A program made the position numbers and the translations under genes. A stretch of 64,000 nt of DNA, from NCBI GenBank assembly GCA_905331475.1, contig CAJNYU010002927.1:1-64000 (forward strand), given 5' to 3'. Positions within the stretch are counted from its first letter, which is position 1; every line of letters begins with the position of its first letter. The notes below the pieces were generated by a model. The model was not told the DNA's origin, searched no databases, and saw only the letters and a program-made list of their open reading frames with translations. The DNA is from Rotaria socialis. Lineage: Eukaryota > Rotifera > Eurotatoria > Philodinida > Philodinidae. Shown here in pieces: positions 45,410 to 58,396 of the stretch.

Positions 45410-45901
45410 ATGCACAAGTTAACTATACAGTTGCTAGCAGCAACTTTGACTATTATCTGCTTATGTACTGCTCAAGAAGGTCCATCTGATATCGTTTTAC
45501 TTCCTGTTACACCAATTTTAATTCCACGTCCAACCATAAAAATTCCTCCAGTTACTATTAATCCAAATGTTCTATGCCTTTTATTTCCGTTACCTAATCG
45601 ATGTAATCCATGCAAATTTGGTCAACCACTTCAAAACGTTCCTTGTGGACAAGGACAGCGACTATGCGCATCTCGCAATGGTACATGCAAAGTGAATATA
45701 TACGATAGAGCTTATTGTTGTCCGAATGAGCATCAAGGCTGTTGTCCACCAGTAGTATCATCTCCTATTGTTTTTGGACCTCTTGATATACCAATCCATC
45801 TTCCTGTGTGTCTGCCAGCATGTAAAACAGATGCTGATTGTCGAATTTATCAAAAATGTTGTGGAACCTGCAATAGATGTACCAATGCTACACTTGCATA
45901 A
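45410..45901 (+). CDS. Secreted cysteine-rich protein with WAP-like C-terminus, 163 aa
   Basis: Residues 1-21 are a classic signal peptide ('LLAATLTIICLCTAQ', cleavage near the Ala-Gln). A Pro/Ile-rich spacer follows ('ILIPRPTIKIPPVT'). Residues about 55-112 are a first Cys-rich block with Cys-Cys pairs ('AYCCPNE', 'GCCPP'). Residues about 130-160 end in 'CLPACKTDADCRIYQKCC', then 'CNRC', which resembles the whey-acidic-protein four-disulfide core of antiproteases and antimicrobial proteins. The spacing is shorter than the full WAP pattern, so the assignment is tentative. AATAAA lies at 45937-45942. A TATA box and an upstream tandem duplication support a real, probably regulated gene. Likely acts outside the cell; the target is unknown. 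Confidence 0.8.
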   Translation: MHKLTIQLLAATLTIICLCTAQEGPSDIVLLPVTPILIPRPTIKIPPVTINPNVLCLLFPLPNRCNPCKFGQPLQNVPCGQGQRLCASRNGTCKVNIYDRAYCCPNEHQGCCPPVVSSPIVFGPLDIPIHLPVCLPACKTDADCRIYQKCCGTCNRCTNATLA

Positions 45902-46199
45902 TTTTAAAAACTAATTTTTCTTTTTTTTGCATTATTAATAAACTCGATTCAATTACTATTATTGCACGACTTAGTTTTATTTCTACAATCATATTTACAA
46001 TATTTCTAATACTACATATACATACTACGTATAAAGAGACGTATTCTTTTGATAGCTACGTCAGTTTCCGCATTGGCCAAATTTTCTTAACGTTCACGGT
46101 TTAGGATATATTGTTTTGAAATGACTTAAAAAACCAGTAGCCTTACAACAATTGCATAAAAAATAGTTATTCAATTAGTTTTATTATCATAGTATTTAG

Positions 46200-48960
46200 A
46201 AACAGTATCGATTTAAATGTCTTTTAGTAGCGGCGATATAATTTCGATATTCGACAACATGCGGATGATCGTTTCGTAACGATTTCGAGGGCTTTTTCAT
46301 AATTCTGAAGAGCAACTTTGTAATTACGCATACAAAAATAAATAGTACCTTCGCTACTATAGGACGTAGCCAGCACCGCATGGTCTTTCGTTATTGCATC
46401 ATAATTTAATTCTATTTCCAATACTTTTTTTCCAATAATGAATGACTTGTTGATAGTTAAATCTTGTTTTATATATTCTTGTCATATTATTATAGATCTT
46501 GACTAGTAAATCATTAACTTCTTCATCAATTTTAGGAACATGATTAAATGCCATTTCATAAAATTCTAATACACGTTTATAATCTGTTTTATCATCATGA
46601 ATAGTTGCAATATTATAACAAATAACAGCGACTAAACAATAATCATCTGAAATTATTTCTAAAGCTTTTTTTATAATGAATAAGCGATTGTGTAAAATCT
46701 CTTTTTGATCGATAAACTAGACCAATAGTATTAAAAGTCGATTGCAAACATTTATGACGACTCGAAAAATATTTCAAAGCATTTTGAAAATTTTCAAGTG
46801 CGGTATCATAATCATTGAAATCAAAATTGATTCAGCCGAGATAATCATAAATTTGTCCTATATTTACATTAGTTAGCGACGCAAATTCAAGGGCTTTTTC
46901 ATAATGTATTTTTGCATTTTTATAATCTTTCATACAATCGTTTATGTAGCTTATTTTAAAATAAGTTGTTGCTAAATCATTCAATGGACTAGAGGAATTC
47001 TTCAATTGAATATCCATCTGTTGATGAATATAGGTTAATGCTTTCACATAATTTTGCGTTTGTTATAGAAACTTCTACGAGACTCGATAATGCTATTAGA
47101 CTGGGATTATCATCAAAGTCTACACAATTTTCTTCAATATCCAAAGCCTTCTTCAAGTAAATTAAAGTTTTGTTCAAAGCATTTTTTTGAAATATATTTC
47201 TCCTAATGCATAATATGTCATTGCTAAACTTGGCCTTGTATGACATTCGTCACATTGAAGTTCAGTATTTATTGCTAATTTATAATATTTTATTGCCATT
47301 CCTGCATTTGATTTACTTTCATGAAGTTCACCTAACGTAAAATATAGCAGCGCCATTAACTCTCTATTTGTCTCCGACGATGATTGAGAGAGAACATTTT
47401 TTAAATATTTCAAAACTAATCTATGTTTTCTCTCATCGGAATACAATGATCCAATATTACTATAGGATGCAATTGTGTCCGGATGGCCATGTGGTAATGA
47501 TTTGAAATGAATGTTAAGTGCTTTCTTATGAAAAAAACAATGCTGATGTAAAATTGTCAAGCTCATTGTAACATTGAGCTATATTATTATATGTTGTTGC
47601 TAAATCGGGATGATTTTTCGACATAGATTTCAGACAAATATTTAAAGATTTATTATGATATTCAAGTGCTTTTTGAGAATTTCCCAATCTATCATGAGCA
47701 CAACCAAGATTGGAATAGCTAACTGATAGTATAGGATGATCTGTCGGTAAAGATTCGAGTCTAATTTCGAGAGATTTTTCAAGATTAATACGAGCTTCGT
47801 TTGAACGATTATTCGAAAGATAGATTTCGCCAATATTATTGAAAGTGTCACCGATATGAGGATGAATTTCAGGAAGATATTTTTCTAGAATTTTCTTCGC
47901 TTGTTCAAGATATGTCAAAGCTAATTTATGTTTACTTAAACAATCATACACAACACCTAAATGCTTACATGTTGTTGCATATCCAAGATTGTTTTTAATT
48001 AGAAATTTCTTCTGAATTTGAAGAGCTTTTTTATGATATTCTATTGATTCTAAATAATTAACTAGTTTGTTATAGGCATGTCCAATATTATTTAATATCA
48101 TTGATAATGTTATAAAATCTTTTGGCATTAATAGCCGATTGATTTTTAATGCTTGCCTGCAATACTTAAGAGCATCGCAGTACTGCCCATTTCCAAAATG
48201 TATAGTGCCAATGTTAGTTTTAATGCTAACTCTATCACAATGGTCTGGCGGTAAAACCTTTACAATTAAGTTATATAAATCTTTAGCCTTATCAAGTTCA
48301 TTTATATCAATAGAAATTTTAGCTGAAAAAGATATATCTGATCTATGATCGATCTCACTTTTTAAATAATCAATTGATTCAATTCGACTTAAATCATTGT
48401 CATCGTCGCATAAGGTTAGTTTAACATGCCAAATAGTATCTGAAAGTTCCTCGACAAAATTCGTTTAAAATATATTGTTCCTATTGTAAATAATACTTCA
48501 TTTTCTTCTTTTGTATAACTATAATTTTGTATGTTAGCGAATGGTTTTGTTTGGTATTCTTTTACTGGACAATGTATTTCAAAGAAAACTGGTTCGACTA
48601 ATGGACGACCACTTCCATTGCCGGAAAAACCAAGCGCGATGCTACTAGATGTACTTGTCGAAAGGAAACTGTTCATTGCAATGCGACCATTAGTATTGCC
48701 TTTTAGTTTCTGTAATTCTGTAACAGTTAATCCTTGTCCACGAAAAACAATCAATTCTGATCGGAGTTCATTATCTGTCTTGAGTAAATAAATATGTTGT
48801 GTATGTAAGTTTTCTAGATGATTGTGAAGATCAACAAGAACAAAACGAAATAAAAATATGTGAAGAATATCTTGTACTCTCAATGCTTGGTTTAATAAAC
48901 GATAGAGAAATGTGTCTCGTGTGTACCATTGAATAACATTATCTGAATTGTAAGTATTAG
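46200..48960 (-). pseudogene. Broken ADP-ribosyltransferase-TPR gene (fossil)
   Basis: Reading the minus strand, an arginine-type mono-ADP-ribosyltransferase (ART) domain lies near 48960-48420. It is followed by a linker and an array of about 12 or more kinesin-light-chain-type TPRs down to 46200. The ART landmarks are 'FRGQG', 'SFLSTSTSSSIALGF' and the ExE-type 'EENEVLF'. Typical TPR text is 'NNIGHAYNKLVNYLESIEYH'. The ART-then-TPR order matches a large gene family in bdelloids, usually annotated as NAD(P)+-arginine ADP-ribosyltransferase. The reading frame is interrupted about four to six times, so the copy is a fossil of moderate age. Its TPR half is the more worn. A 5' exon upstream of an acceptor-like site near 48950 is probable but not seen. 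Confidence 0.8.
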
Positions 48961-51900
48961 GTGTGGATATGAATATAAGTAATATGAGTCTTAGATTAAC
49001 CCCATGAGCTTATGGTTATGGGCGTGAGTTCCATAATGAAAACTAGGGTGTTTTCGTTTATGAGATTTGCGTTTTAGCGGGAATTTTGATATGCTTATGA
49101 TTTATATGTTTATATAACCCGGAACGTTACACTTTGTATCTACTCTGAAGGAACTACCATTCTCTGAAGTAACTCGAAGAGAATATATTTTTGTTTCAGA
49201 AAGAGTTGCTGTCGTCTACCATGGATATTGATCTGCTCACTCATATTTGCATCACAATTAGACACAATACCTAGTAAGATGCTTACTGAAGAGCAACTCA
49301 GGCTAATAGCAGAATGCTATTTTATCCAGAATATGTCTGGAAAAGATTGATATTCTTTCCTCTCTTGTGGTCATTATATGTGGCTTATTGATTCAGCTAC
49401 ATCAAACTACATGCTAATGTCTTAGTCAAGAACGATCATGCGCCCGTTTGTTTGTTTGTTGAATACTAAATACAGGATGCGAAATTTGATATATTATAAA
49501 ACCAAAATCAATGTTGTGTTCTTTGTCCCACACGCAGAAAAAAGAAAATTCAATGACTTTGCTCGGAAGTCACCCTGTCCTATGCAGAAGTCCTGATTAG
49601 TTTACAAGTTTTTGTTTTGTTTTATTTAGTTCGCAATGTTGGTGTCAAATAATAAGTAGGCCCTTTTAAATTTTCGTACTAAATTAGGAATAGCAGGATT
49701 TCATTTGCTTCTTTCTCTTGTAGTTCAGATTGAAAAATCTCATTGTACGACGTCTACAGACTCCTGAATTAAATTCAATGGAAAAAAATGAATCCGATCA
49801 TTTATAGACTTCTCTAACATGAAATTCACCAGTAAAATCATTTTTATTTTGTTACCAGAAACCGCATGTTCAGCTGAATATGCCTAGCGCTCCCTCCGTT
49901 CATGTAGAACACAAGAGTCGTTCATCGGTTTATGCACAGCGAACCAGTCGACCAAAGACTATTTAACAGAATCCACGACTCGTTCATTTGATTCTTCGAC
50001 AGATCCATCAACGACGAACTTACAACCAATTAATTCAGGAGCATCCACTATAACAATTAAAGTAAGTAACTAGATCAAAGCACCATTTTAGTATTCGAAA
50101 TAAGATCAGAACCACAAATGATCATAAGTTTGATAATACGTATTTCATTACTACTTCGATACTTAACGTGTTGTAGTCAAGAAATTCGGATTTATTGTCA
50201 GCATACCAACGAATAATGTTTTTGTTTTGAACAAAAATGCAATAATACGATTACGGGTGAGTTTCTCAATCATATGTATACATGGTTTCTTATGATTTTA
50301 TTATTTTTAGATAACACATCGGAATATCGAAGACGAGAGAAAGAAAATATAAACGATAGAGGCAGAAGGTTAAACTTTTATTTTATTTATTTTTGAAAGT
50401 TAGAAGATACGTTGTTTATTCTCAGTTGTACTTAGTACTATCCTGCTTACAACAGAACGAGTATCTATTATCTTACTTAGTAAGTTGTGCAATGCAGAAG
50501 ACACTACTTGGTGAAAACACCTTTTGAAAGTTTTATGATATATTGGAATGTTTAAAAGGTGGGATGCTGGTGTAAGTGTAGATGCGAGTGTCACTGAAGA
50601 CATATGTATCGACATAGCACCAATCGTAGACGATGTCAAAACCTATATTGATAACATAAAGAACAATTATTCACACTTAAAATCTTAATATTTTTCTGTT
50701 TTCCTGGTTGTCTTCTGGATATTTTCTTCTTTGCTTTTGTTTATACCATATTCTAAACAACCGTCTGCACCCTCATGTGCGCATATAATCACAACCATCA
50801 TATCCTCCGGTGACGTAAAATAGTGGAAACTATGTAAAAAAATTCTGTATTTTCAATGGAACTCGTATGAAGTTGTGCAGTAACCAAGCAATCGTAACGA
50901 GAACAAACAGGGCTCAACATCGGATTCGAGAGAGAAATCTTTATATACACTTTCTTTAACTGACGTTAGATCTTATACCTTTGGATCACAAAGGAATGTG
51001 TTGCCGATTTGTTGTTCATGGTGAATATTTCTATTTTGTTTGACACGATTTAGCACGTACTGCTCTGTTTTTTTTCATTGTTTAGAAAGAATAAAGACCC
51101 ATTGAAACGCAAAGACATTTTTTTCAAATCATTTAACTCATCTCTAAAGCAAATGCCAATAGCACAAATGAGATCATTGTTAATCTAATTCAAGGTTGAT
51201 ACAATTCGATTTATTTTCTTTTGTAACACCAAAATGAATTCCAACAATATCAATCACACGTATCGATCATAAACAACCGAAAGATGAATGTTTTACATCA
51301 GGCTTTATAAAGTCTAATCTGTATTGTTTCTTTTATAGAACGTTAAAAATTACAGTCTTGAATAGTATGCATCATGTCCATTGCAGTGAGCTAGCTAATC
51401 AAAATGATTATTTTTATGCCTGAATTCTGAATTCAATAGAGCATCAGCAGCAGTGATTCAAAGACGGAATCATGTTAGTATTAATGAATAATATATTAGA
51501 CAGAATAGATCAATAAGCTTTTCTTTCTATTGATTCATATTTTTTCAAGTGTAGCTTTATTCAATAGTTAATCCGCCAAGCTGTATTTATATTACACGAA
51601 CACTGGCCTATATTCTCCACTTGAAAAAAGTATTTCCTACTTTCGTTGTGAGATGTTGACGTTTGCTTTTCAACATTTCTCCATGCTGACTCTACAGCAC
51701 TGAAATGTGCATTGCATTTTTTCAATGCCACTTTATTATTCGAATTCTCAAAATTCAAGTAGATCAGATGTGGAAGTCTTTTTGATCTTGATTTAGTCAA
51801 ATCTTCATCAGATCACTTTTTGCTAGTCCACTCTCGGTCATGGATAGAAATCGATGCGTTTCCGAGTAGTAAATAATTGCGAAGCAGTCAACAACAAAAA

Positions 51901-53235
51901 AACAAGTTAGTGTAAATATATATACATGTTTCGCGTTGTCAGCAAAATTGCTTATTTGAAGTTGCATGTGTAAAAATAGATGGTGAATCTAGAGTCAACA
52001 GACAAAACGAGACATATTCATTTAAAATGCATTTTAATTGCAACGTATTTTTGTGATCAACTTTGTGACGCATGCGCCCAGTATAATTTTAATTAATATG
52101 AAACAAAAAATTGCCGCATACATTATCGACAGCAACTTGTATTTATTTTGTGCACTTGTTTTTTTCTTAGGAAGCAATTGCTACAAGAAAACTAGAAACT
52201 GCGCTGAGTAGGTACGTGAACAGAGAAAATGTGAATTCGTAACAGCATTTCGATTGAATTCAAGTCGCTTTTTTTCCATTCTGATTCATGCTTCGTATGT
52301 TTATCTTTCTCTCATTTGCATGAAGTCAGTTTATACTCTTTTCTTTTCTTCCGTTGCTCATTAGATTAAACATAAAAATGCTCCTGACAATATCAGGCCT
52401 TTTTGTAGATTTGAATTATAAAAATATTGCTTTATTTACCAATGTTATGATGGCATTTAACAAATAGTGAGCATAAAATATAGAGACTTATACTGTCAAA
52501 GCCTTGAGCTAATTTTTCTCTGCTCTCTCATGATCAAAGCGTCAGAAATAGAAAGCTACGGTTTGACAATTTACTCGACATTGTTTCTGCCTGTATCACA
52601 TACCATCTTTGATCTGCTACCTTGAAACGGTCTTATCCCAATACAAGCAGGTATCCGTACTTCTGTTATAGTAGAGTCCTGTGCGAAGAAACCTACAACA
52701 TTTCTCGTCCTTTTTACATTATATGCATTGAGTCATAAAAAAATAGTCACAAATTAAAAATATTTTTCGTAGCCAGTTAAATAAAAAATTGCCTGGGTGA
52801 TAGCTTCTTTTCTTAAGTTCACGATCATACCTTCTACAGCATACTACACAAAATTAACATTGAGAACATTTGAAACTATGACGTTCATCATCTCACAAAT
52901 AATACACTAACAACAGTAGAATTAGGCTCTAGCATTTATTTAAGATCTACTTTGATATTGAAGTAGATGCTGTTTTGCATACATATTTTTCACAGTAGAA
53001 TAAACAAGTAAAATTAAAACAGTCAAAAAAAGTACGTTTCGCATTCGACCTTGAAGCTTTCATAGAATAGATTTAATACAGTGCGATATTTTACACATGT
53101 AAAATAGTAAACCAATAAACAATGAATACGACGCTTCACTCAATAGTTAACGATCATCAAACTTATGTCTGATTCGACCTGTTCTAGATACTACCGCTGC
53201 ATATCGTGCACTTGCAAACGTAAGAAACCAATTCA
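48961..53235. other. Long intergenic region, no supported gene
   Basis: About 4.3 kb. Around 49960-50370 are short open stretches with splice-like ends and a weak C/EBP-like basic segment ('SEYRRREKENIN'), too poor to annotate. Frames at 50400-50639 and 51561-51800 (minus) have no domain. The rest is AT-rich. Confidence 0.4.
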
Positions 53236-55977
53236 ATGAATACAAACATGAAATATTTGCATTTCATGATCATCGGCGTCTTATTACTGCTCCAAATTCA
53301 TCATATAGATGCTGCTTTCTCTCCTGATCGGTCTAATTACAATGCATATGGGGTAAAAATCGCTATGAATGATATATTTCTTGTGCAAGCACAGAATGCT
53401 CAAGTTCCGCCAAGTTTCTTTATTCAATTTGCACCATACAACAATACACAAAGTTTATTGCAGTGTTCAATTAATTATGATAATATACAAAATTATGTTC
53501 ACACAGTTGCTGTTGGAAAAAACCCGAATCAAAATCAAGTACAATTTTTCTTTGCCGGTGAAGTACTAAATACTGACAATGGAACATTTATTGGCGTGGC
53601 AAAATATAATCTAACGAGCAACGTTTCGAATCCATCGAACTTTTGTGTGTCAGGTTTCTCTTACTTTACTCAATACCTATCTAATTATGCACATCAAGAA
53701 TACTATATCATTGGAGTTGAACCGAAGGGTCTTCTTGTCTATGGATTTGCTAATGATTTTATCTTCATCTTTGATTCTCAGAATGTTTCAACTTTCGAAT
53801 CATGGAATAGCAGCTTAACATGGCCAAACGTCTCATTTACACCCCATGCAGTTGACATCAGTGACAATTTTGGTGTTGTTGCTGGTTTCATTAAAAATGA
53901 TCCGAATGGAAGAGTCAAATTTAGTCCAATCATTTATCTCCTTAATTTCAATTCATCTAATCATCATCCGATTGTTGTTGATCAACATGTACCATATGCT
54001 ACTCCAGGTACATGGCAAGATTTATTAATCAATGACGATGCAGATATTTATTCAGCCAAATACAGTATGTCAATCAGTATCAATAGTCGTGGTTATGTTT
54101 TAGTTGGTATGCAATTCATCAATAGAGTTTTTTTATTTTCGGTAAACATCAATAATCCGATATCATTAGTGAACATTAGTAGAAACACGAATGGTCGGTC
54201 ATTAGGAAATGGAAAAAGTGTAGCTTGGTTAAATAATGAAAGTATGGCCGCAATACTTGTCAACACATATACATTAGCGTATCAGTGGGTGTCATCTCAA
54301 ATTTATCTATATGATATGACACTGAACAATTATAGTTCTGATAGCACTCAACTCTCGATTTTTCCTAATTATCATCAGTCATTACCTGCAGGATTTAGTT
54401 CCATATTTTTAAATATCATTTCGTCATCAACATCATTAACTTTAATGGATGATATTGGAACTTTACTAATATTCATTCCTACAGGACCAGGCCTATTCCC
54501 ATTAATGCCAGACACAGCATCAATACCAACTATTACATCTCCAAAAGCATGTCTACCAGGTATGTATAAAAGTAATTACGGTATCAATGATTGCACGCTC
54601 TGTCCAGCTGGCACGAAAGCTTCTGTCAATGGTTCAATTAACTGTATGGCATGCGCGCCTGACTCATTATGTTCTCTTGGTTCAACAGGCGAAGTACCCA
54701 ACTCTGAACTTCAAAATCGTGACCAAGTAATTGCTTATCCAGAATCACCTGAGAGTACCATATTTGAAGAGATATTAATTCATAATATGTTCTATATTGG
54801 ATCTGGCCGTTGTTTGGTTATATCACCCTTGTTTTGGTCATTGCTCGTAACTGGCTTTGCTTTTCTCATTATGATAATTGTAGCAATACTAAATTTTTGT
54901 ACCATGAATCCAGAAGGTACTCAAGTAAAGAAAAAAATTCAGTATACATTCAAAAAAATTGACATGATTCGAGAAGGTGAATTATGGGTGGGTGGTTTAG
55001 CATCATTGTCACTAATAGTGATGCTTAGCTTTGCTTATGCATTTAGTAATGGCTACTTTAAGGAATATCCCATTGAATCAGTATCTGGCTTCAATCTTGC
55101 CTGTGATACATCAATGCGTAATGCTAAGTTTCAAACGGGTCTTCGATCATTGGGTATAGCTCCTGACGAGGCCGAACATGAAATGTTTCATTTGTTAGAT
55201 GGACAAAGCTTTACTCTCAATGTTGCTTTTCTTAATACATTAATTGCTTGTGATGCCATATCGATTCAAGCTCTATTTGGTACAACTTGGTCGACAATTC
55301 GTTGGTCCAATTGTACAAATATAACTTCGGTTCTATCCTTATCGATTTCGCTGCCTTCTCAACAAACATCGATTGAGATCTCCATTGCTGATATCGGTAC
55401 CATTGGAGCTTTGCGTATAGGCTTAAGTGGTCCTACAATGGAAAAAGATTTATATTATTTACGAGAACTGAACGCTTATCGATCTTTTTCACAGAACGGC
55501 AGTGCTCTAGCACATACATTGGCTGTGTCTCTAACAACAACAAAAGTTATCAATGAAACAGTACCGATAGACGGCCATGACTCAAATTATACCGGTATCT
55601 ATGCTCTTACATATGGAGCTAATTTGAATAGTCTATTTCTTTCACAAGCCGCGTATTCTCAGTTAACATCAACAGAGACAATATTGACTGTAGCGATAGG
55701 TGAATCAACCTATTATGTTAAAAACGTGCAAGAGCCAATCGTTAAACGAGCTGAGCTAATATTTCATAACCTGCTATTTACTGTTGTTTGTTTTGAAATA
55801 TTTGGTTTGCTATTCGTAGTTTACAAATTGATATTCGAACCAATGTATAATTTAATCGTTCGCATGTATTATCGTCGACGTGAGCGATATCAAGCAAATG
55901 ATCAAAAGAACAATGAAGAACTCACATCCATCGATCATAGATCAAATGTTGAACCACCGATGGTATGCGCTTTCTAG
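53236..55977 (+). CDS. Large membrane glycoprotein with ephrin-receptor-like (GCC2/GCC3) cysteine module, 913 aa
   Basis: A single-exon frame. Residues 1-26 are a signal peptide ('FMIIGVLLLLQIHHIDA'). Residues about 30-430 are a large extracellular region with many N-glycosylation sites and repeating 'GxxVAxxxI'-like strands suggestive of a beta-propeller. Residues about 435-485 are a Cys-rich module ('CLPGMYKSNYGINDCTLCPA') of the Tyr-kinase ephrin A/B receptor-like type, followed by a second Cys pair. Hydrophobic helices lie near 533-555, 585-610 and 840-865, giving a multi-pass topology. The segment between the second and third helices is again Cys- and Asn-rich and probably extracellular. 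The tail is short, charged and cytoplasmic ('RRRERYQANDQKNNEEL'). No kinase domain is present. Similar proteins form a bdelloid family of unknown role, perhaps adhesion or sensing (inference). Confidence 0.82.
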   Translation: MNTNMKYLHFMIIGVLLLLQIHHIDAAFSPDRSNYNAYGVKIAMNDIFLVQAQNAQVPPSFFIQFAPYNNTQSLLQCSINYDNIQNYVHTVAVGKNPNQNQVQFFFAGEVLNTDNGTFIGVAKYNLTSNVSNPSNFCVSGFSYFTQYLSNYAHQEYYIIGVEPKGLLVYGFANDFIFIFDSQNVSTFESWNSSLTWPNVSFTPHAVDISDNFGVVAGFIKNDPNGRVKFSPIIYLLNFNSSNHHPIVVDQHVPYATPGTWQDLLINDDADIYSAKYSMSISINSRGYVLVGMQFINRVFLFSVNINNPISLVNISRNTNGRSLGNGKSVAWLNNESMAAILVNTYTLAYQWVSSQIYLYDMTLNNYSSDSTQLSIFPNYHQSLPAGFSSIFLNIISSSTSLTLMDDIGTLLIFIPTGPGLFPLMPDTASIPTITSPKACLPGMYKSNYGINDCTLCPAGTKASVNGSINCMACAPDSLCSLGSTGEVPNSELQNRDQVIAYPESPESTIFEEILIHNMFYIGSGRCLVISPLFWSLLVTGFAFLIMIIVAILNFCTMNPEGTQVKKKIQYTFKKIDMIREGELWVGGLASLSLIVMLSFAYAFSNGYFKEYPIESVSGFNLACDTSMRNAKFQTGLRSLGIAPDEAEHEMFHLLDGQSFTLNVAFLNTLIACDAISIQALFGTTWSTIRWSNCTNITSVLSLSISLPSQQTSIEISIADIGTIGALRIGLSGPTMEKDLYYLRELNAYRSFSQNGSALAHTLAVSLTTTKVINETVPIDGHDSNYTGIYALTYGANLNSLFLSQAAYSQLTSTETILTVAIGESTYYVKNVQEPIVKRAELIFHNLLFTVVCFEIFGLLFVVYKLIFEPMYNLIVRMYYRRRERYQANDQKNNEELTSIDHRSNVEPPMVCAF

Positions 55978-58396
55978 AATTGGACTACTAAAACAAAACA
56001 TGATTCTAAATATTTGATTTCGTATTTCTATTTGACTATTTTGCACTTAACAATCACTACATCAATTTTTTGCTTTTTCAATTCAATATTGATGAGATTA
56101 ACATCAAAATATCTAGAAAAAGTAGCACATATGTAGAAAATTTAATGTGCTTTTGTTTTATCCTATAAGTTTTGCACTATTTTTGATGAGTCTCCTCGAT
56201 GTTTTAATACGACTGTGAAGTTGCATGTAAAATGTATACCCATCAGGAGTGAAACGTTCGTAAGAGAAGAAACTCATGCGTACATGTGCTAATGGCTTTC
56301 ATCTATACCACCTAGAAGAGTCTACCACTCGTTTACTATTATATTGAATGGCTATTTTCCTAGCATTGCTTTTTATTGTTTCTTTGCTGATTCTTTCTTA
56401 TTATTTTTTACTCAACATTTTCTAAAAAATTATTTTTCCCATTTTTGTTTTCAGCGTTGTAACATATTCGTTGCTAGAATTTTTTTTCTCGTAGGATCAA
56501 TATCTGATTTGAGCTTTCTAGATGATAGACACATGATCAAAAGACGTAGATCAATAATCTACAGCTGTAATATGAAAATCTATTTCATTTCTGTTATTAC
56601 GCTCCTGGAATCGCGCGTAAAGGGATGGTGAAAGCATGGACCATAAAATAAATAGAATAAAACAATGTATTTATGCGTAACATGAGCAACTAAACGAACT
56701 ATCGAATTTTTATTTAGCCGAGATTGATTGAACACGTGCTAGCTTAATTATGTGTTATTTTGTAAAAAAATGAATGGTTTTCTTTGAGTATTGACGGATT
56801 TTTCATCTACTAAAGTAAATAAATAGTATGAAAGCATTTATAAACGATTCAGCACTGTTGAGGCTGGATTTTAATCCAGTGCTGTTGCAAATTTTCGTCG
56901 AAATATACTTCCTAATAAATAAAATAAGTCAATTGCAATTTCAGAAATAAAAATCTTGATCACATTTAGATAGATAATTATAAGTGAATCTACGGGTTTA
57001 TTCATCGTCATTCGATTTAGAATGGATTCTTTCATGTAAATTAGTATTTAGTTAAACACTTTTACTAAACAATTTTCAACGATCAACTCGTTAGATATTT
57101 GTTCTAATCGCTAGTTATTGAATTTAATCAATGATGATCTTAAAAATTCCAATAATTAATTGTGAAATAATTTTTTTTGCAACAAATCTGACATTGTTTA
57201 TATTCCATATTCAAAAACATTTTTACTCATGATAAAAATACTTCCGACACACACTTCGGTGCATCCAACGTATTTGCTTCTTTCTTCACTTAGATGATTC
57301 ACAGGTAGACATTTTTCATGAAATTTGGTAAGTGTGCGCTTGAAAATAATACATGATGGAAAAAAATAGTAAACTGTCTGGCCAAGTTGAAATTATTTGC
57401 ATACTGTTTGAGTGTTTCTGCGAGCTTGTAGAACGAACGAAACAGAAGTGAATAATATCCATGACTGGCGAAATCTCGCATTTACTTTTTTCTCTTCCTA
57501 AGTATAATCATCTATGCTTACTAACTAATTCAGAAGTATCCTTTTTTGAGTATACAAAACAGAATCCGCATTAGTTCAGTGAAAGCCTCGTAAAAGCTAA
57601 AAATTATAAACCGGTGTGGAAGTCATCGGCTAGGGGAAAATATGTTTTAAGGTTGATGATGTGTACAAGTAGGAACAAGAACGAATTTTAGTGTAATGAG
57701 TTGCTTGTGCAATTTTAAAAAGGAAAACTATTTACTAATACAAATAAACTCGAAAGTATCTGCAGGTGTAGATTAACTAGCATATTTGATTTTTCTGTTG
57801 GAAGAAATTCGGCAATCGAATAACTAATCAGTGTTCATTTTATTTCTGCATAATTAGAATGCGATTCTACTTTGTGAACATCGATCACTATCATTTTGAT
57901 CTTTGAATATTTAAATAGCGACTTGAAATTATATTATAAGAGGACGCTTGCCATCAAATATATGCGGAGCTATGCATAGGAGAACAATTAAAAGTGTTTT
58001 GCGACGAATATAGTTTAGGATTTCAAAATGCATAGTGAATCGCTTTTTGTATCGTATCCATTAAATACGTTTTATCTTCTCCGTCGAATATCAAAATGAG
58101 AGTTCTTGTAAAGTCATATCGAATATTATCATTTAACCTATAATCAGTAACTAAGTAAAATCACTGTGAGAACAGCTATTCGATATTTTCTCATATTGAT
58201 TTCACATAATACAATACTTGTTTAATAAATATTCCTATATACCTTGGGTTTCTTGAACTGGCCAAACTAATAAAATATTGAAACTAGTTTCACAATTTTC
58301 AAGCGATAAAATCAATTTAATTTATTTCGATTATAAAAAAAACAACATTTCAATCAAATTGTCTCCAGTAACAACAATAAAAGACAGTAACATATT
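55978..58396. other. Intergenic between convergent genes
   Basis: About 2.4 kb of AT-rich DNA. A short palindrome CTGGATTTTAATCCAG lies near 56865 next to CAGCACTG/CAGTGCTG. The reading frame at 56344-56631 has no recognisable domain. Confidence 0.45.

Noticed and set aside
51561-51800. 79-codon minus-strand frame
   Set aside because: No domain or splice context is evident. Kept out as probable chance opening.
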